From contig CM055898.1 of the NCBI GenBank assembly GCA_029582155.1, positions 24,310,839-24,374,838 of the forward strand: a stretch of 64,000 bases of DNA. The letters are read 5' to 3'. The notes beneath the pieces are model-generated. The model saw only the letters and a list, made by a program, of their open reading frames with translations, ran no database searches and had not been told where the DNA came from. This document shows, piece by piece, positions 32,601-43,747 of the stretch. The position numbers were made by a program, and so were the translations under genes. Source of the stretch: Panopea generosa. Taxonomy: Eukaryota; Mollusca; Bivalvia; Adapedonta; Hiatellidae. How positions within the stretch are numbered: the first letter of the stretch is position 1; every line of letters begins with the position of its first letter.

Positions 32601-33738
32601 AGGGACTAGTACTTTTTTGATCAAGGACTAGTACTCCTGTGATCAGGGACTAGTACTTCTGTGATCAGGGACTAGTACTTTTGTGATCAGGGACTTGTAC
32701 TTCTTTGATCAGGGACTTGTACTTCTTTGATCAGGGACTAGTACTCCTGTTACTAGGAACTAGTACTTCTGTAATCAGGGACTTTTACTGCTTTGATCAG
32801 GGACTTGTACTCCTGTGATCAGGGATTAGTACTTCTATGATCAGATACGAGTACTCCTGTGATCAGGTACTAGTACACCTGTCATCAGGGACAAGTACTT
32901 CTGTGGTCAGGTACTAGTACTCATGTGGTCAGGGACTAGTACTCCTGTGATCAGGTACTAGTACTCCTATGGTCAGGGACTAGTACACCTGTCATCAGGG
33001 ACAAGTATTCCTTTGATCAGGGACAAATACTTCTGTGATCAGGGACTTGTACTTCTTTGATCAGGGACTAGTACTCCTGTGATCAGGTACTAGTACACCT
33101 GTCATCAGGGACAAGTTCTCCTGTTATCAGGTACTAGTACTCCTTTGGTCAGGTACCATTACTCGTGTGGTCAGGGACTAGTACACCTGTCATCAGGGAC
33201 AAGTTCTCCTGTGATCAGGTACTAGTACTCCTTTGGTCAGGTACTAGTACTCGTGTGGTCAGGGACTAGTACACCTGTCATCAGGGACTAGTACTCCTGT
33301 GAGCAGGTACTAGTACACCTGTCATCAGGGACAAGTTCTCCTGTGATCAGGTACTAGTACTCCTTTGGTCAGGTACTAGTACTCATGTGGTCAGGGACTA
33401 GTACACCTGTCATCAGGGACAAGTTCTCCTGTGATCAGGGACAAGTACTCGTGTGGTCAGGTACTAGTACTCGTGTGGTCAGGGACTAATACACCTGTCA
33501 TCAGGGACAAGTACTCCTTTGATCAGGGACAAGTACTTCTGTGGTCAGAGACTAGTACACCTGTCATCAGGGACAAGTACTTCTGTGATCAGGGACTAGT
33601 ACTTCTGTGATAAGGGACTAGTTCTTCTGTGATCAGGAACTTGTACTTCTTTGATCAGGGACTAGTACTCCTCTGATCAGGGACTTGTACTCCTCTGATG
33701 AGGGACTAGAATTCCTGTGATCAGGGACTAGTTCTGCT
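29601..33738. repeat. 22-bp minisatellite, 4.1 kb (~188 copies) with higher-order structure
   Basis: The unit is TGATCAGGGACTAGTACTCC plus TG or variants TTCTT. Most units carry TGATCA and ACTAGT palindromes. A diagnostic variant, TTACTAGGAACTAGTAC, recurs at 30969, 31981 and 32751; spacings are 1012 and 770 bp, i.e. exactly 46 and 35 units, showing block duplications. From ~32820 a different subfamily (ACACCTGTCATCAGGGACAAG, GGTACTAGTACTCCTTTGG) takes over. The 22-bp period prevents long ORFs. Confidence 0.92.
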
Positions 33739-34250
33739 GCGTCATCATACAAATTTTGCGAAGTCATTTACATTAATATTTGATCTACACTGATGGACAG
33801 ACGTAATGCACAACAACAGCATGTCTTCCTCCAGTGAGTGTGAGACCTGATAAAGCATTATTGTTGACTGTGGCTAATTAATAGTCTAGACATAATTTGT
33901 TTTCATGAAGAAAACTCTTCCTCTTTGATCTATCGTAAGTAACGTTATTTACAGTAATATATAAGGAATTACCAAAGTAAAGCCCCAAGATCGTAGACGA
34001 TAAATTGCTTATTGTACAAAGTAGTTTTTGATGTTGGTTGCACTGATCCCATATAAAGTAGTGCAAAGTAAGTGCAGACAGTCTCTTTAATAAGTTATGG
34101 ATCAAGTCTGATTTTTATTCTGGTTGGTCTTTAATGCTCCCAAATAGTCTCAAAGCATTAAGCTTTCTGGCTGTTTATTACAACAAAATTATTTGCAAAG
34201 ACGTACCACATTTTACATAATTTTGCTCTCAGTAAGTTAATTAATCAATA
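33739..34250. other. Spacer between two arrays, nothing recognised
   Basis: No repeat, RNA gene or exon seen. Confidence 0.4.
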
Positions 34251-34251
34251 G

Positions 34252-35219
34252 CGCCCCATCTATATGATAATAGAATTATAATAACACCCCTTCTATATGA
34301 TAACAGAATGATAACACCCCATCTATATGATAACAAAATGAAAATAACACCTGATCTATATGATAACAGAATTATAATAACACCCCTTCTATATGATAAC
34401 AGAATGATAACACCCCATCTATATGATAACAGAATGAAAATAACACCTGATCTATATGATAACAGAATGATAATAACACCCCTTCTATATGATAACAGAA
34501 TGATAACACCCCATCTATATAATAACAGAATGAAAATTACACCTCATCTATTTGATAACAGAATGATAATAACACCCCATCTATATGAAAACAGAATGAA
34601 TATAACACCCCATCCATATGATAACACCCCATCTTTATGATAACAGAATGATAATAACACCCCTTCTATATGATAACAGAATGATAACACCCAATCTTTA
34701 TGATAACAGAATGATAATAACACCCCTTCTATATGATAACAGAATGATAATCACACCCCATCTATATGAAAACAGAATGAAAATAACACCCCATCCATAT
34801 GATAACAGAATGATAATAACACCCCTTCTATATGATAACAGAATGATAATAACACACCTTTTATATGATAATTGAATGATAATAACAACCCATCTATATG
34901 ATAACAGAATGATAATAACATCCCATCTATATGATAACAGAATGAAAATAACACCCCATCTATATGATAACAGTATGATAATAACACCCCTTCTATATGA
35001 TGACAGAATGATAATAACACCCCTTCTATATGATAACAGAATGATAATAACACCCCATCTATCTGATAACAGAATGATAATCACACCCCATCTATATGAT
35101 AACAGAATGATAATAACACCCTTTCTATATGATAACAGAATGACAATAACACCCCTTCTGTATGATAACAGAATAATAATAACACCCCATCTATATGAAA
35201 AGAGAATGATAACAACACG
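34252..35219. repeat. 33-bp minisatellite (~29 copies), 30-bp variants
   Basis: The unit is ATAACACCCCATCTATATGA plus TAACAGAATGATA. Some units lose three bases (30 bp). Both 33 and 30 keep frame, so 85-128-codon ORFs appear on both strands; they are array read-throughs. Confidence 0.9.
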
Positions 35220-35843
35220 TTACGTTTTTTTGTTATTTCTGTGAGATAAGACATATTTTTCCAATTTGGAAAAAAGCATTGCTTATTTTCCTGTGTCTAA
35301 AGCATATTAATTGTCCCATGTCTAAAGTTTCAATTCCAACAGATTTTCAAACATTTCTTAGTAGAATGTGCAACCAGCTGTCAAGTTTACTTAACAAAAA
35401 CACTAGTACACAACTTTTTCTAATGTCAAAATGTTTTTTCTTAATAAGTTCTGGTTCTGGTCAATTCCAACTACTTTTTTTCAAAATATCGTGGGCCATC
35501 ACACACCCATCTCTCACGGAAACCCATCAGTATCACCAGGTTTGATTAACTTAATAATATCCTAGGTAAGAGTTACATAAAATCTTCATCAAATGATTTG
35601 CTATTATGTTGTTAACATGCTTACATTTATATCAAAGTAAAATCTTGATTAATTAGTTAATTAATGTTTCGTATAAAATAAAGTACACCTTTATGCCAGT
35701 TCAATAATGACAATCAGCTTTATATATGTTACTTTAATTAAATAACTTCAAAGGTTTTAAAGAACATATAATTGAGGATTGCTCATCTCTCTGTACAGTT
35801 GAGCAATATCTTGTCTCAGTGAATAAAAGTTGCTGTCTTTATT
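35220..35843. other. Non-coding stretch, nothing recognised
   Basis: An 88-codon ORF has no motif. Confidence 0.35.
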
Positions 35844-36312
35844 AGTTCACCTGAGCAATTTAAGTAACATATATATCTCTAACTGATCAAGTCGGATAAT
35901 AATGTTAGAGTTATGGCCCTTGAAGCATAAAAAACTGCACTTTTTGACCTTTTGTGCACTCTTAGACATAGCACTTGCATTTTTCATTTGATCCTCATCA
36001 AACTTACACAGTAGGTATATAACCATAATATCTTTCACAAACCTGGTAATTAATGTTAGAGTTATGGCCCTTTAATCATCAAAACTTGCCATTATTGACC
36101 TGTTGTGTGCACTTTCACACCCACATTTTTCATTTGATTTTCATCAGACTTATACAGTACCGGTAGTTGTATAACCATGATCACCAAACTCAGCTGACTA
36201 AATTTAAATGTTTGAGGTAAATGACCCCTTGCATTAATAAAAATACCATCTTAGGGATTGTCTCATAGCTCTACGACAGGTGAGCAATTAAGGGTCAATG
36301 TGGCCCTCTTAT
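35844..36312. mobile_element. Dispersed element with TTCACCTGAGC-type end
   Basis: Left end TTCACCTGAGCAATTTAAG, right end GACAGGTGAGCAATTAAGG then TGTGGCCCTCTTATC. CACCTGAGC versus the complement of CAGGTGAGC gives partly inverted ends. Internally a ~152-bp unit is present twice, marked by AATGTTAGAGTTATGGCCC at 35901 and 36053. I recall this repeat as abundant in molluscs; unverified. The 212-bp insert at 59.99 kb shares its CACATTTTTCATTGGATC / TATATAACCATAATATCT blocks. Confidence 0.6.
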
Positions 36313-36849
36313 CATGTGTCATTGAACCAGTCTACTGGCAATAATTTCTGATTGATCAAATTCCATTTTACATAATATAAATTTGTTTCGAAATGGCTGT
36401 CACAGTGTGATATTCTAAATTTCAAAATATTGATGCACGTAACATGCAGATAAAGGAGATCACCACCCCGCCTTCTGCAATGTAAGTCCCCTAACGAGGA
36501 TGTACACCATTCACAAGTGTGGATTATATAAGAGTAAATATGGTAAATAAAGTCTTGGTGAATATCAGTAAACAACTGAAAAAAATGAAATTTCAGCTGA
36601 TAATGCTATTGATATTCTTTAGAAAAAGTGTAAAAATATCACTTTAGAAATTGATTTATACTTTTCTTTTAATTAGTTTTTTGTGCAAATTGAAATTTAA
36701 CTTTTTTGTAGGTAAGTAAATCTATAATAACAAAAAATGCAAGTTGTGTATAAGGAAACCATGATATGCACAAAAAATCTTGACAAAGCCTTGTTATTTA
36801 TATATATAACATTTAACTTTGGTTGTGAATTTTCTTATCCACAATGCAG
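36313..36849. other. Non-coding stretch, nothing recognised
   Basis: AT-rich, no features found. Confidence 0.4.
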
Positions 36850-36850
36850 C

Positions 36851-36905
36851 TGTGCCCGGTTATCTCAGCTGGTAGCATGTCTGACTATTAATCCAGTGGT
36901 AGTAA
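36851..36905 (+). mobile_element. SINE head fragment, family C
   Basis: GTGCCCGGTTATCTCAGCTG, GGTAGCATGTCTGACTATTA and ATCCAGTGG match the tRNA-like 5' part of family C up to, but not including, the B box. ATAATCAGAT / GTTTCCAGTAACCAA just downstream recurs at 37108-37145. Confidence 0.7.
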
Positions 36906-37149
36906 GTTAGTAATCAAATAATCAGATAATGTTAATGTTTCCAGTAACCAAAAGTTGTAATAGTTTCTGCTACTTACATGGTTATGTACACCCTTTTTCT
37001 TCACATTTTTGTATGGTCATAATTGCTTTTCATGCTGATATTTTTACAAGTGTAAGTGGTAGACAATTCCACAACAAAGATGCAGGTGCACACATGGATG
37101 ATTCAGATGGAATAATCAGATGATGTATGTTTCCAGTGACCAAGAAATT

Positions 37150-37430
37150 ACATTGAATTGATTGAATATTAAGCGTAATTTTTATGCCTTTGAGGGCTAA
37201 CAGACGATCAATTAACCTAACCACTGTTGCCTGGGATCCTGAAAAGTTAACCAGTACTCAAGCACACTCAATCTCCACAAGTAATTGATAACTTTCCCAC
37301 TTGAATCAGCAGTGAGAGACGAATGATATTGAGACACAATGTCTTATATCAAGCATGACGGAGACTGTTGCCAGGCAGGGATTCTAACTCACGATCCCTG
37401 GATTGATAGTCAGACGCGTAAGCAATTGTA
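37150..37430 (-). mobile_element. tRNA-derived SINE, family C
   Basis: Minus-strand copy, tail left (TTGATTGAATATTAAGCG), head right (CTGGATTGATAGTCAGACGC). The body carries the complements of CTCAAGTACTGG, GTTAACTTTTCAGGATCCC, and the 42-bp segment in single copy. The 3' tail is the short TCAA-type simple repeat typical of the family. Confidence 0.8.
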
Positions 37431-37611
37431 CATCCTGGCCCAAGAAATAACAATTGTTTCCCCTTATAATACAATGATTTTCATAACGGAAAAAGTAAAT
37501 TTATGTACACATTTCAAATTAAGTGGGTATTGGGCATTTTCTTATGCATTTTTTATGCTTAATTTTTTATTTTAATTGCAATTTCATTATATTTAATTGG
37601 TTATTTAAGTA

Positions 37612-37815
37612 AACACAGGCCAGTAATGTAATGGATAGTGTTGGCAGCTCACACCAGAGGCTGCGGGCACAATCCCCAGCTCGACGCGATGCCGCTCATA
37701 AAACAACACTAATCAGTACTGATTCTACCCAGGAAGATGCTTCGAGAGCGAGCATTTCATATAAGCTTTTTAAGCTTTCACCACTATCAAGCCCAATAAT
37801 TTAGTATAAACTATT
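37612..37815 (+). mobile_element. tRNA-derived SINE, family E
   Basis: GTAATGGATAGTGTTGGCAG head, eroded B box GGGCACAATCCCC, then CAGTACTGATTCTACCC, AGGAAGATGCTTCGAGAG and AATAATTTAGTATAAACT. Collinear with the 2.46 kb copy. Confidence 0.8.
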
Positions 37816-37941
37816 TATGTAAACAGGCTGCTTATTTGTTGATCTGTGTTCACTTTGACTCAGAATAAGAAACAGTCATTGAAAAACTGCATGGTGAAAG
37901 TGACAAGTAACATCGTATACAAAACATTGATATAATCGTCA

Positions 37942-38150
37942 GTCCTATTTAACTAAGTCGGTATGCATCTCACTATCAATCTAGGGGTCGTGAGTTTGAA
38001 TCTTTGCCTGACTACAGTCTGTATGACGATTGGCCATGAACTCTGTTCTGCAATCATGAGTTTCCCACCTCTGATTATGTGGCAAAGTAGTCAGTGACTT
38101 GCAGAGAAAGGACCTGGTGTGTCTAGTAACTACGTAATCCCAGTAGAGAT
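37942..38150 (+). mobile_element. SINE, family C (decayed)
   Basis: TCACTATCAATCTAGGGGTC, B box GAGTTTGAATC, GACTACAGTCTGTATGACG and GTCAGTGACTTGCAGAGAAAG are recognisable. The 3' third is lost. Confidence 0.65.
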
Positions 38151-38190
38151 GACAAGGCGCACTGACAGCTGTTGAATAACTAAAATAATG

Positions 38191-38645
38191 TTAAAGGGAT
38201 TATATTGGCATATAACCGTCAATTTCCTGTCCTAAGATGCACTTATGACTTAGAGATATACGTGCCTAAAGTGTCTAATTACATAACCTCTTTATTACAA
38301 ACATCGGGTTTCTGAAGCCACATTTTTGTTTTTGTTTACATTTGCCATTTTCAACGAACCACTTTCGGGTTTCTGATTAATCATCGGATAACATCGTGAT
38401 GACTCGTTTCCAATCTCTTTTTCGAGGTTTTGTTCAGGATGTTTAAGTTCAATGTAAACATTGCGCAATACTTTATTACCGGACGTATTAAAGTTTTGGC
38501 CAATATTCAATTACTGTTAATTTGATAACTTTCAAGTAAATAAAGGTTATATGTCAATAGATAAGCATTATTTTGTGCACACTGCATACAGGAAAAGTCT
38601 GGATTAACAGCGTGTTTGTGTTACTTGCCAATATAATCCCTTTAA
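38191..38645. mobile_element. TTAA-flanked MITE with perfect 16-bp terminal inverted repeats
   Basis: AGGGATTATATTGGCA (38195-38210) and TGCCAATATAATCCCT (38626-38641) are exact reverse complements, directly flanked by TTAA on both sides. The 447-bp interior has only a 71-codon ORF with no transposase signature. The TTAA target and A/G-rich end fit a piggyBac-type non-autonomous element. Perfect ends suggest a comparatively recent insertion. Confidence 0.85.
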
Positions 38646-39385
38646 TATAAAACAATCACTTCAAATCTATATAAACTTTTATTTTTCTGTAATTGAGAGC
38701 AACATATGTAAAGTAATAATTAACTTTTTGGCTTTTTCATCAGGCACTTGTTAGCCTAAGCAGCAGCCTTCATTTTCTGCATGATATCATGTAATCAATA
38801 AAACAAATCACAGAACATAAATATGTTCATACCATGTTTGCTTTTTATTTTTAACAATTGCAAAATTGTGTATGTAACTTCTTGTAAATACTAGCCTCAG
38901 AGAAAATCAACAAACAAAACTTTCATTAAAAATGAGAGACATAAAATATTTACAAGCTGACTTGATTATGTGATTACGTTATTTCAATGGGAAAAGATAG
39001 ACTGGGAAGAATTTCCAGGGAAGAAATTACAAAGTTCAAATCAAATAAGGCTGGCCTAAGATTAAATTAATTAACAAAAACTAGTGACTACCTGGAACTT
39101 GCGGTCTCATGGGAAATTGACAACCATTCTTGTTTAGCTCATATACAGTTTGTCAGCTGATTGTTCTTTCAGGCAATACTTATAGTCTGAAGGAATATAC
39201 TACAGCTTGGGAAATCATACAGAGGAGGCCAGTAAACATCAGTGATTTTCCTGTTTTACTGACGTTCTGCTCCAATAGGATCCCTTTTAACTATAATAAA
39301 CTCCAGGATCAAATTGTCATCTAAGAAGGCTATCAGGCAGCTAGTTTATATGTGCTGTTACATGTATGGCTGTCCCTCAAGCTAC
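38646..39385. other. Non-coding stretch, nothing recognised
   Basis: AT-rich, no features found. Confidence 0.4.
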
Positions 39386-41900
39386 ATCAAACTGACCAAA
39401 CTACATCTAATTGACCTGACACGGGCTGTCAATCAAACAAGTTGATGATCCAATCAGCAGTCAATATTGGTTCCATTTCTACCATTTTGCTTAGACAAAC
39501 AATGTATAAGTAACACTACATTGTACTTACTTGCACATTCAAAGAATAAGTAACACTACATTGTATTTACTTGGAGAATCAATGTATAAGCAACACTTCA
39601 TTGTATTTACTTTGACAAGCAATGTATAAGCAACACTTCATTGTATTTGCTTGGACAAACAATGTATAAGCAACACTTCATTGTATTTGCTTGGACAAAC
39701 AATGTATAAGTTACACTACATTGTATTTACTTGGACAAACAATGTACAAGGTAGACTACATTGTATTTACTTGGACAAGCAATGTTTAAGTAACACTACA
39801 TTGTATTTACTTGGACAAGCAATGTGTAAGTAACACTACATTGTACTTACTTGGACAAGCAATGTATAAGTAACACTACATCCTATTTACTTGGACAAAC
39901 AATGTATAAGTAACACTTCATTGTATTTACTTGCACATTCAAAGAATAAGTAACACTACATTGTATTTACTTGCACATTCAAAGAATAAGTAACACTACA
40001 TTGTATTTACTTTGACAAGCAATGTATAAGCAACACTTCATTGTATTTGCTTGGACAAACAATGTATAAGTTACACTACATTGTATTTACTTGGACAAAC
40101 AATGTACAAGGTAGACTACATTGTATTTACTTGGACAAGCAATGTTTAAGTAACACTACATTGTATTTACTTGGACAAGCAATGTGTAAGTAACACTACA
40201 TTGTACTTACTTGGACAAGCAATGTATAAGTAACACTACATCCTATTTACTTGGACAAACAATGTATAAGTAACACTTCATTGTATTTACTTGGACAAAC
40301 AATGTATAAGTCACACTACATTGTATTTGCGTGGAGAATGTATAAGTAACACTATATTGTATTTGCTTGGACAAGCAATGTATAAGTAACGTGTCATTGA
40401 TTTTACTTGAAAAAACAATGTATATCAGTAACACTACATTGTATTTTCTTGGACAAGCAATGTTTAAGTAACATTACATTGTATTTACTTAGACAAACAA
40501 TGTTAAAGTAACACCACATTGTATTAACATGGACAAACAATGTATAATTAACACTTCATTGTATTTACTTGGACAAACAATGTTAAAGTCACACTACATT
40601 GTATTTGCGTCGACAATGTATAAGTAACACTATATTGTATTTGCTTGGACAAGCAATGTATAAGTAACACGTCATTGATTTTACTTGGAAAAACAATGTA
40701 TATAAGTAACACTACATTGTAATTTCTTGGACAATCAATGTTTAAGTAACATTACATTGTATTTATTTGGACAAAGAATGTTTAAGTAACACCACATTGT
40801 ATTTACATGGACAAGCAATGTATAATTAACACTTCATTGTATTTACTTTGACAAGCAATGTATAAGTAACTGAACACTGTATTTATATGGACAAGCAATG
40901 TAAAAGTAACAGTAAATTGTATTTTCTTGGACAAGCAATGTATAAGTAACACTACATTGTATTTACTTGGACAAACAATGTATAAGTAACACTACATTGT
41001 ATTTACTTGGAGAAGCAATGTATAAGTAACTGAACATTGTATTTGTTTGGACAACCAATGTATAAGTAACACTACATTGTATTTACTTGGACAAGCAATG
41101 TATAAGTAACACTTCATTGTATTTATTTGGACAAGCAATGTATAGGTAACACTTCATTGTATTTACTTGGACAAGCAATGTAGAAGTAACACTACATTGT
41201 ATTTATTTGGCGAAGCAATGTATAAGAAACACTACATTGTATTTGCTTGGACAAGCAATGTATAAGTTACACTACATTGTATTTATTTGGACAAGCAATG
41301 TATAAGTAACACTTCATTGTATTTACTTGGACAAGCAATGTAGAAGTAACACTACATTGTATTTATTTGGCGAAGCAATGTATAAGAAACACTACATTGT
41401 ATTTGCTTGGACAAGCAATGTATAAGTAACACTACATTGTATTTATTTTGACAAGCAATGTATAAGTAACACTTCATTGTATTTACTTGAACAAGCAATG
41501 TATAAGTAACACTACATTTTATTTAATTGTCCAAGCAATGTATAAGTAACACTACATTGTATTTGCTTGGACAAGCAATGTATAAGTAACACTTCATTGT
41601 ATTTGCTTGGACAAGCAATGTATAAGTAACACTTCATTATAGTTACTTGGACAAGCAATGTATAGGTAACACTACATTGTATTTATTTGGACAAGCAATG
41701 TATAAGTAACACTTCATTATATTTACTTGGACTAGCAATGTATAAGTAACACTACATTGTATTTAATTGACCAAGCAATGTATAAGTAACACTACATTGT
41801 ATTTGCTTGGACAAGCAATGTATAAATAACACTTCATTGTAGTTACTTGGACAAGCAATGTATAAGTAACACTACATTGTAATTACTTGGACAAGCAATG
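39386..41900 (+). repeat. Dispersed repeat whose unit expanded into a 40-bp minisatellite (~60 copies)
   Basis: The left ~100 bases (TGACCTGACACGGGCTGTC, AATCAAACAAGTTGATG, CCAATCAGCAGTCAATATTG) are unique to the repeat's body. From 39489 the unit ACAAGCAATGTATAAGTAAC plus ACTACATTGTATTTACTTGG is tandem to 41900. Each unit has an inverted CAATGTA / TACATTG. A 360-bp (nine-unit) block from about 39621 is repeated exactly 360 bp later, and a 160-bp (four-unit) block at 41161 recurs at 41321. A minus-strand relative at 47.69 kb has the unit only about once. Confidence 0.88.
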
Positions 41901-42269
41901 TTACGTGGGCAATAGTCTTTTTTGCATCAGGTCAATTGTTTTTCCCATCAGAAATAAAAAAGAAACAGTCTCCAAATGAAAACCCTTATAAAGAATAGCA
42001 AGCAACCATGGTCAAGAGGTTACCCCTGTGGCCCCATTGTTGTTCCTCTTAAGATAACAAGCAACCACTGCCTCTAGAGAGATTTCTGTTGTTGTAAATA
42101 AGCTTATTTTACACTGCCACCAGTTTACTCAAGGGCGATGCCCCCAGAAGAGAGTTTATCTTTTTATGTTTGCAGGGGATAGTGCAGGATACAGATTATA
42201 ACCCATCATAAGTTTCTTCTGGTTCTTAAGCATGCTCGGTGTATAGCAAAGTTACACAGGCCTTCTGTT
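41901..42269. other. Non-coding stretch, nothing recognised
   Basis: AACAAGCAACCA-type words recur twice (~42000 and ~42056); otherwise nothing. Confidence 0.4.
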
Positions 42270-42382
42270 TAAAGTCCCATCCAGTTGACTGAAAGTATTT
42301 TTAGTTGGCCAGCCCCGGTAGTCGAACCCTCAACCCCAACACTAGAAGTCTCATGCTCTACCAACTGAGCTCATGGGGCTTA
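42270..42382 (-). mobile_element. tRNA-like SINE head, unassigned family
   Basis: On the minus strand, GCCCCATGAGCTCAGTTGG, GGTAGAGCATGAGAC and a GGGTTCGACTACC B-box region look like a tRNA. The D stem (GCTC/GAGC) pairs, but the anticodon stem has a mismatch plus wobbles and the T stem does not pair. It is therefore a SINE head or tRNA pseudogene, not a functional tRNA. Confidence 0.55.
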
Positions 42383-42387
42383 GCGAT

Positions 42388-42540
42388 GTCATTGACAATT
42401 ACCTCTCATCACTGAATCACGGGGCAGGAGATACTTTAGCACTCACTGGTTAAACTTAAAGGATTCCAGGAAAGAGTGGTTCGGTTTACTGAGTGTCCAT
42501 TAGCCCTCGATGGCATAACAGTGAGGTTAAATATTCTTAC
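42388..42540 (+). mobile_element. SINE 3' fragment, family C
   Basis: TTACCTCTCATCACTGAATC, AAGGATTCCAGGAAAGAGTG, GGTTCGGTTTACTG and GCCCTCGATGGCATAAC belong to the family C body and tail. It directly abuts the opposite-strand tRNA-like head, giving a chimeric junction. Confidence 0.6.
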
Positions 42541-42890
42541 AAACAGAATTGATTGTAACAACTACCAGGAGAATGGTTTCATGTTTTCTTTACAAACAAT
42601 CATTTATCATTAGAGCCCTATAATAGTGTACACAGCCTTCCTTATGGCCACAATCAATTCCACTGTAATCACAGGGTAGAGGAAGACTTGCTGGAAATTA
42701 TTAGCTTCTGACTTTCTATTTGGTACAGACAGTATTAACTGTCTCATTTCCGATGAAATATCCAACTTCATTGAATAAAGAAGAACGCAACATACATTAT
42801 TTGATTTGATTTCTGATTATTTTGGCTATAACTTTTCTGAAGTACATCTTTATTATACAAACAACGCATGCTTTACTGAATTGTTAATCA
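42541..42890. other. Non-coding stretch, nothing recognised
   Basis: No features found. Confidence 0.4.
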
Positions 42891-42892
42891 TC

Positions 42893-43105
42893 ATAACTTA
42901 GTGGAGTCCGTAACACGTCTGACTAATAATCAAGGAGTTGCAAGTTTGAATCCCCAACCCAGCCACATTCTCCGTGATGATTGATAACAACATTGTGTCT
43001 CATAATTATTTGTCTCTCACCTCTCATTCAAGTGGGAAAGTTATCAGTTATTTGTAGATATGGGTGTGCTAGAGTACTGGTTAATCTTCTAGTATCCCAG
43101 GATAC
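42893..43105 (+). mobile_element. tRNA-derived SINE, family C, 3'-truncated
   Basis: ACACGTCTGACTAATAATC, B box AGTTTGAATCCCC, TCTCCGTGATGATTGATAAC, CAAGTGGGAAAGTTATCAG and TAGAGTACTGGTTAATC, ending after TATCCCAGGATA. The 42-bp segment that expanded at 3.16 kb is single here. Confidence 0.8.
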
Positions 43106-43570
43106 TGATTTAAAAATGGAGTACCGGTAATAATCTATATAAACAGACATTGAACACTCTTGTTTTGTGAGAGATGAAAGGCTCATGCACAAACATTCTT
43201 CTATGTGGAGAATAATCCTCAGTATATTAATTAATGTTAACACTCGTTAGAGGTTGTTCCATTGATTGTCCAACACCTACGCAGGTATATCCCCAATACA
43301 TCAATATTTAAAGGCATTTTTCCAATCACAGACATTTGCCAAGATTGATTTTTTCTCCTTTAAACTTAATAGCACTGTCACATGACCTGACATCAGATAT
43401 CTGTTGATAGTATCACTTTGTAATACTGATTACGGCTGAATTGACATTACAGACATTATTTTTCAGGTGCAAATAGCAATAACAGTATGTTGTACGTGGG
43501 AATTGTTTTATGTGTAAGGCATAGTTTAATATGTGTTTATTCAACTGCATAACCAAAATAATTAAATATG
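43106..43570. other. Non-coding stretch, nothing recognised
   Basis: AT-rich, no features found. Confidence 0.4.
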
Positions 43571-43571
43571 G

Positions 43572-43735
43572 TGAGTCCTGCATGATCGAGATGGACCCTG
43601 CAACTGTGTCAAGATTACTTGTATCTCACTGCTGAGGTCATGGATTCAAGCCCAACTGGGGCCATCACTTTTTGTGAGAAAGTTTGCCATTAACTTGTAG
43701 AGAAACAATGTAAGCATCTGTTTTTTTTCCATAAT
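43572..43735 (+). mobile_element. SINE, family F (3'-truncated)
   Basis: TATCTCACTGCTGAGGTCATG, B-box-like GGATTCAAGCCC, TTTGTGAGAAAGTTTGCC and ATTAACTTGTAGAGAAAC match the family; the CTTCCTCC part is missing. The 33-bp array begins within ~15 bp of its end. Confidence 0.65.
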
Positions 43736-43747
43736 ATAATCTTCTTG

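Noticed and set aside
29601-33738. CRISPR array
   Set aside because: Direct repeats have no unique spacers, the unit is contiguous, and the DNA is eukaryotic.
34308-35244. ORFs with 11-residue repeats as an antigen- or adhesin-like protein
   Set aside because: 33/30-bp array read-through on both strands, no flanking coding signal.
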